DNA of 64,000 nucleotides from Schistosoma mansoni (Eukaryota > Platyhelminthes > Trematoda > Strigeidida > Schistosomatidae): assembly GCF_000237925.1 (NCBI RefSeq), contig NC_031497.1, forward strand, positions 14,744,770 through 14,808,769, read 5' to 3'. A model generated the notes under the pieces. That model was not told the origin of the DNA and searched no databases. It saw only the letters and a program-made list of their open reading frames with translations. Numbering within the stretch: the stretch's first letter is position 1; every line of letters starts with the position of its first letter. Positions 61,901 through 64,000 of this stretch are shown piece after piece. Position numbers and translations under genes: made by a program.

Positions 61901-63809
61901 GAATTTACACGTTTTTTTGACTCATCACGTCGACGTGTTTGCTATTTAGCACCAGAACGCTTTGTCGAAGTACACAGTTGTACAACGACAACTGTTACTA
62001 CTACTGCTGCTACTACCACAACCACCACTCCAACTGTTACTGGCTCTGAAGCAACAAATCTGGATAGTCTTTTGGAAGATGTAACTATATGCTCTGAAGA
62101 AACAAAAAACGTAAAATTGGAGTAATCCATGATTTTTGTAATAAACATTGCCCATATTGCTTATCATTATTAAGGAAATATGTTTTTCTCATAAGTTTAT
62201 TAAGATGCTTCCCTACAGTTTTCCCCAATTTTTCTTAGCCTAGCATTAGGATCAATGGTTTTAATGTCTTCATTTGAAATTTAGTCAAAACTTTATGCTA
62301 TGTGTAATAAGTTAGTAATTTTTCCTTGGCCTCGTGAGTAATTTTCCCGAAACCATATGTAAAAATCAAACAGTCTTTTGAATCGATTCCACATCTGATT
62401 TACAAATGAACAAGTAATTTTAAGGATCAATTAATTGATCCATTGTTATTGAAAAAGGTTAACTATAATAATGAAATTCTATGGTTAAGTTATATATATT
62501 CTTTAATTTCAACAAAATTCTAATACCGATATAAATGACTTGTTATCGTTTGTGCTTTGGGATATAGTTTAAATGTAATAACAATAATATGAAAATAACT
62601 AATTCTAACCTCCTGATCAAATTCCATCCGAATTATATTTTGTTTTAAATTATAAAATAATGAATGTAACTGCTCACTTATCACATACCACTTAAAATGA
62701 TTTCGTTTGCTGGTTTATCTTATTTTAGTTAAATGTTCTACCCAAGTGTGTTGTTATTGTTGTCATACACCTATGTCAGTTGTAATTTGATCATAGGAAA
62801 GAAAAGACTAAATGTGATCAACCAAAAATATCCTTTTAGGTCTACCCTATATATGTAATGTATGATTTTACAACCTATCGGTGATATTGACTTTATTCTA
62901 ATTGATCAGTTAAATCTTAAAAGTGTATGTAAAAGTTGTAGAGTGCGCTTTTGAATCACTGTGTAACACTCAACTTTAAACTTGAGTTCTATAAATTCAA
63001 AAACCGTTATTGTGTGTTAACTTTAACTGTCATTTAATAAATTTAAACTAAAATGTTGTTTAGATGAACATGTAACTCGCTTAGTTATTAATTCACATTT
63101 TTATGTAGTATAATAACTATTTTCTTTATAATTAAATATTCAGTAAATCATTACAAATTTAGTTGCAAAGGTCTGTAGTGTTTTCATTCTAACTCTTAAG
63201 AAAATTTAAAAAACAAATTAAACCGGTTACTTCTAACGGCTGTTGATTCATTTTGTATCAACGAAAATAGAATTGACGATTTTAATAAGCAACTGGTTAA
63301 TGCATCGTTCGTTGTAGACCGTTGATTATTTCCAGCATAGAATGAAACCAATATCTTTTTTTACATCACTTCATCTATTCCGTCCTAATTGGTTGCTTTT
63401 CTCTTACTACGTTTTTTCCTCATCTCTAGAATGTAAACATGCTTGTAAATGAGTGTGATAATACTTTAATAAAATCTATTACGTTAAACGAATCGAATCC
63501 TTTAAATAAAGAATACAATATCGACTCTGGTAAACAACAACTCACCATTGAAATTTCCGATTTGAGTAGTAGTAATAATAATAACTTCTCTAAAAGTGAA
63601 TCGTCTTATTTGATTGCGAATTCCAGTGAACTATCTACTCAACTCAGTGTAACTTCATCACCTTCGCTTATCTTAAACACTGAAGACTGTGATATACAAA
63701 ATTCTACTGATGAAGTGATTGATTTGAAGCAACGAACAAAATTTATGACATCAAATCTACTTGACTCAGATTGTCATTTAACACCAAGTATGGATTTATT
63801 TTCGATTGG
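52812..63809 (+). CDS. PIK3R4: VPS15 (PI3-kinase regulatory subunit 4), 5' five coding exons; gene continues past the window
   Basis: A myristoylated pseudokinase scaffold of the VPS34 class III PI3-kinase complexes in autophagy and endosomal sorting. Exons: 52,812-52,939; 59,261-59,406; 60,667-60,862; 61,784-62,110; 63,430-63,809 (donor GTAAGT follows). [11 protein letters not shown] matches the N-myristoylation start MGNQLAGIAPS of the human protein, and [11 protein letters not shown] matches GSTRFFKVARAK. SLVAKIF holds the likely VAIK lysine. Exon 3 ends the N-lobe ([25 protein letters not shown]), and exon 4 has [37 protein letters not shown]. The DFG position reads ADPAP (human TDFAS). 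Between APERFV and SMDLFSIG lie about 165 residues, versus about 40 in human: a Thr-rich run (near 61,980-62,035) and a Ser/Asn-rich acidic stretch. HEAT and WD40 parts would be downstream. Confidence 0.94.
53293..53799 (-). mobile_element. LTR, family B, in VPS15 intron 1
   Basis: A 507-bp LTR, antisense, with the same TGTTATG start and GTTATAACA end as the solo copy at 31.1 kb and the GGTATATAAACTCAGTATGC promoter-like box. Flanks CGCTG and CACTG agree at 4 of 5 positions. It lies about 185 bp beyond the end of the gypsy pol fossil but matches a different LTR family, so I read it as a separate solo LTR. Confidence 0.75.
53984..56216 (-). mobile_element. Ty3/gypsy retrotransposon fossil in VPS15 intron 1
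   Basis: Reading leftward: a 5' LTR of family A (55,941-56,216, TG...CA ends), a TGG-starting primer-binding-like site right after it, a short gag part (near 55,570-55,920), a reverse-transcriptase domain (near 55,200-55,545), an integrase zinc-binding and catalytic region (near 54,560-55,060), an integrase C-terminal part, and a purine-rich tract near 53,990-54,000. Large internal parts are missing and several breaks are evident, so it is dead. No matching 3' LTR was found. It looks like one of the schistosome gypsy families; which one cannot be said by eye. Confidence 0.85.
56390..56522. repeat. LTR-derived fragment shared (inverted) with 59,752-59,839
   Basis: About 88 bp around 56,431-56,518 match the 59.75 kb stretch in reverse. 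Both read [20 protein letters not shown] in one frame, which reflects shared descent from an LTR and not a gene. Confidence 0.65.
57106..59172 (+). mobile_element. 5'-truncated RTE LINE, twin of the copy at 1-2.4 kb
   Basis: Starts AATTCACGATAACCC in the endonuclease-RT linker and runs to the GGTGTAAGTAAGTA 3' end. The linker peptide at 57,268-57,576 is identical to that at 817-1,125. RT pieces include a [15 protein letters not shown] motif (near 58,110) and [21 protein letters not shown] (near 58,330), then [18 protein letters not shown] and [20 protein letters not shown]. Several frame breaks are present and many are shared with copy 1. Confidence 0.9.
59261..59406 (+). CDS. PIK3R4: VPS15 exon 2
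   Basis: Acceptor TTCTTATTAG, donor GTAAGT. Encodes the N-lobe strand SLVAKIF and a helix region up to [16 protein letters not shown]. Least certain of the five in its exact frame join. Confidence 0.82.
59487..59925. mobile_element. LTR, gypsy family A, longer form, in VPS15 intron 1
   Basis: Matches the 28.8 kb solo LTR on both sides but has an extra 150 bp or so (about 59,720-59,865) absent from the other three family A copies. This segment is the one found inverted at 56.43-56.52 kb. It sits just after VPS15 exon 2. Confidence 0.7.
60667..60862 (+). CDS. PIK3R4: VPS15 exon 3
   Basis: Acceptor TAATTTAG, donor [26 protein letters not shown] aligns with [20 protein letters not shown] of human VPS15. 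Confidence 0.93.
61018..61424 (+). mobile_element. Ribozyme retroposon, full unit with inverted 5' end, in VPS15 intron 3
   Basis: The inverted tail piece (61,018-61,045) is followed by head (GTCTCCATAACCCC), tRNA-like promoter with B-box GGTTCGATTGCC, decayed hammerhead (CTGAGGAGTCC; GATGGAACGGCCGTTC) and tail ATTCATGATTTCAATG. It is more diverged than the 17 kb copies, hence older. Confidence 0.8.
61784..62110 (+). CDS. PIK3R4: VPS15 exon 4, catalytic-loop exon
   Basis: Acceptor ATATTTCAG. Holds [34 protein letters not shown] and a Thr-rich run. I place the donor at GTAAAA (62,111) since the frame runs into a stop soon after and exon 5 joins in phase; the donor is weak. Confidence 0.85.
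63430..63809 (+). CDS. PIK3R4: VPS15 exon 5
   Basis: Acceptor CATCTCTAG, donor GTAAGT. Mostly Ser/Asn/Glu-rich insert, ending in [12 protein letters not shown], which aligns with LKRAMDIFSAG of human VPS15 and confirms the frame. Confidence 0.9.
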
Positions 63810-64000
63810 GTAAGTTTTTTTGTTTAAAAAAGTTTTATACTATTGTTGTTTACTGGTAAATGTTCTCGTCGGCAGTTAATTTTGCTGGAGATGGAAACAA
63901 ATTGACAAACAGTGTTTTAATATGCAACTAATCTGTTAAGAGTTAAGAAGTATGAAATTGCATTATTAGTCAAGATGTACAGAAAGATAAAAAATGAACA

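Noticed and set aside
61942-62167. Val-rich minus-strand frames
   Set aside because: Antisense of the Thr-rich codon run in VPS15 exon 4.
1-64000. CRISPR array, prophage or bacterial operon
   Set aside because: No spaced identical repeats of that kind; spliceosomal introns, LINEs and SINEs show this is animal DNA.

Overview
This is a repeat-rich, AT-rich stretch of animal nuclear DNA, almost certainly from a blood fluke (genus Schistosoma). The evidence is the mix of repeats: Sm-alpha-like tRNA-headed retroposons carrying hammerhead ribozymes, RTE-clade LINEs, Penelope-like elements and fluke Ty3/gypsy relics. A host gene also opens with a run of 32-41 nt introns followed by kilobase-size ones, as is typical of schistosomes. 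The species cannot be fixed from sequence reading alone.

Three host genes can be supported, all conserved eukaryotic proteins. (1) A USP44/USP49-type ubiquitin-specific protease on the minus strand (27,767-33,694); ten exons join in phase into 854 codons. (2) An OTUD3-type OTU deubiquitinase on the plus strand (50,800-51,681) in one uninterrupted coding block. (3) The first five coding exons of VPS15/PIK3R4, the pseudokinase regulator of the class III PI3-kinase VPS34 (52,812 to 63,809, continuing past the window). Two are deubiquitinases and the third acts in autophagy and endosome signalling; nothing shows that they are co-regulated.

The rest is mobile-element debris. 1-2.4 kb: 5' half of an RTE LINE. 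4.2-6.5 kb: RTE scrap, ribozyme retroposon, and a 538-bp retroposon with an 11-bp target duplication. 6.5-11.7 kb: no gene seen. 11.7-13.1 kb: ribozyme retroposons, including a 611-bp foldback copy bounded by a 12-bp duplication. 13.6-16.5 kb: two Penelope-like relics in opposite orientation. 16.5-18.6 kb: a 200-N gap, an RTE piece, a tandem ribozyme retroposon with exact 400-bp period, and a solo LTR. 18.6-27.7 kb: mostly unassigned, with decayed SINEs. 34.1-34.9 kb: a non-autonomous DNA transposon with matching 8-bp flanks. 37-39.5 kb: old gypsy and Penelope scraps. 41.0-41.2 kb: a second foldback ribozyme retroposon with an 11-bp duplication. 42.3-45.6 kb: a nearly complete RTE. 50.2-50.6 kb: a second copy of the short retroposon. 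53-60 kb: gypsy fossil, LTRs and another RTE nested in VPS15 intron 1.

The most interesting signal is the second ribozyme retroposon family (consensus around 17.3-17.8 kb). It joins a tRNA-like promoter head, a hammerhead with all three stems and the conserved core, a 400-bp tandem period, and copies beginning with an inverted copy of their own 3' region. Two such copies are bounded by clean target-site duplications, so each inverted composite entered as a unit. I infer reverse transcription of a multimeric or circular ribozyme RNA with twin priming or template switching.
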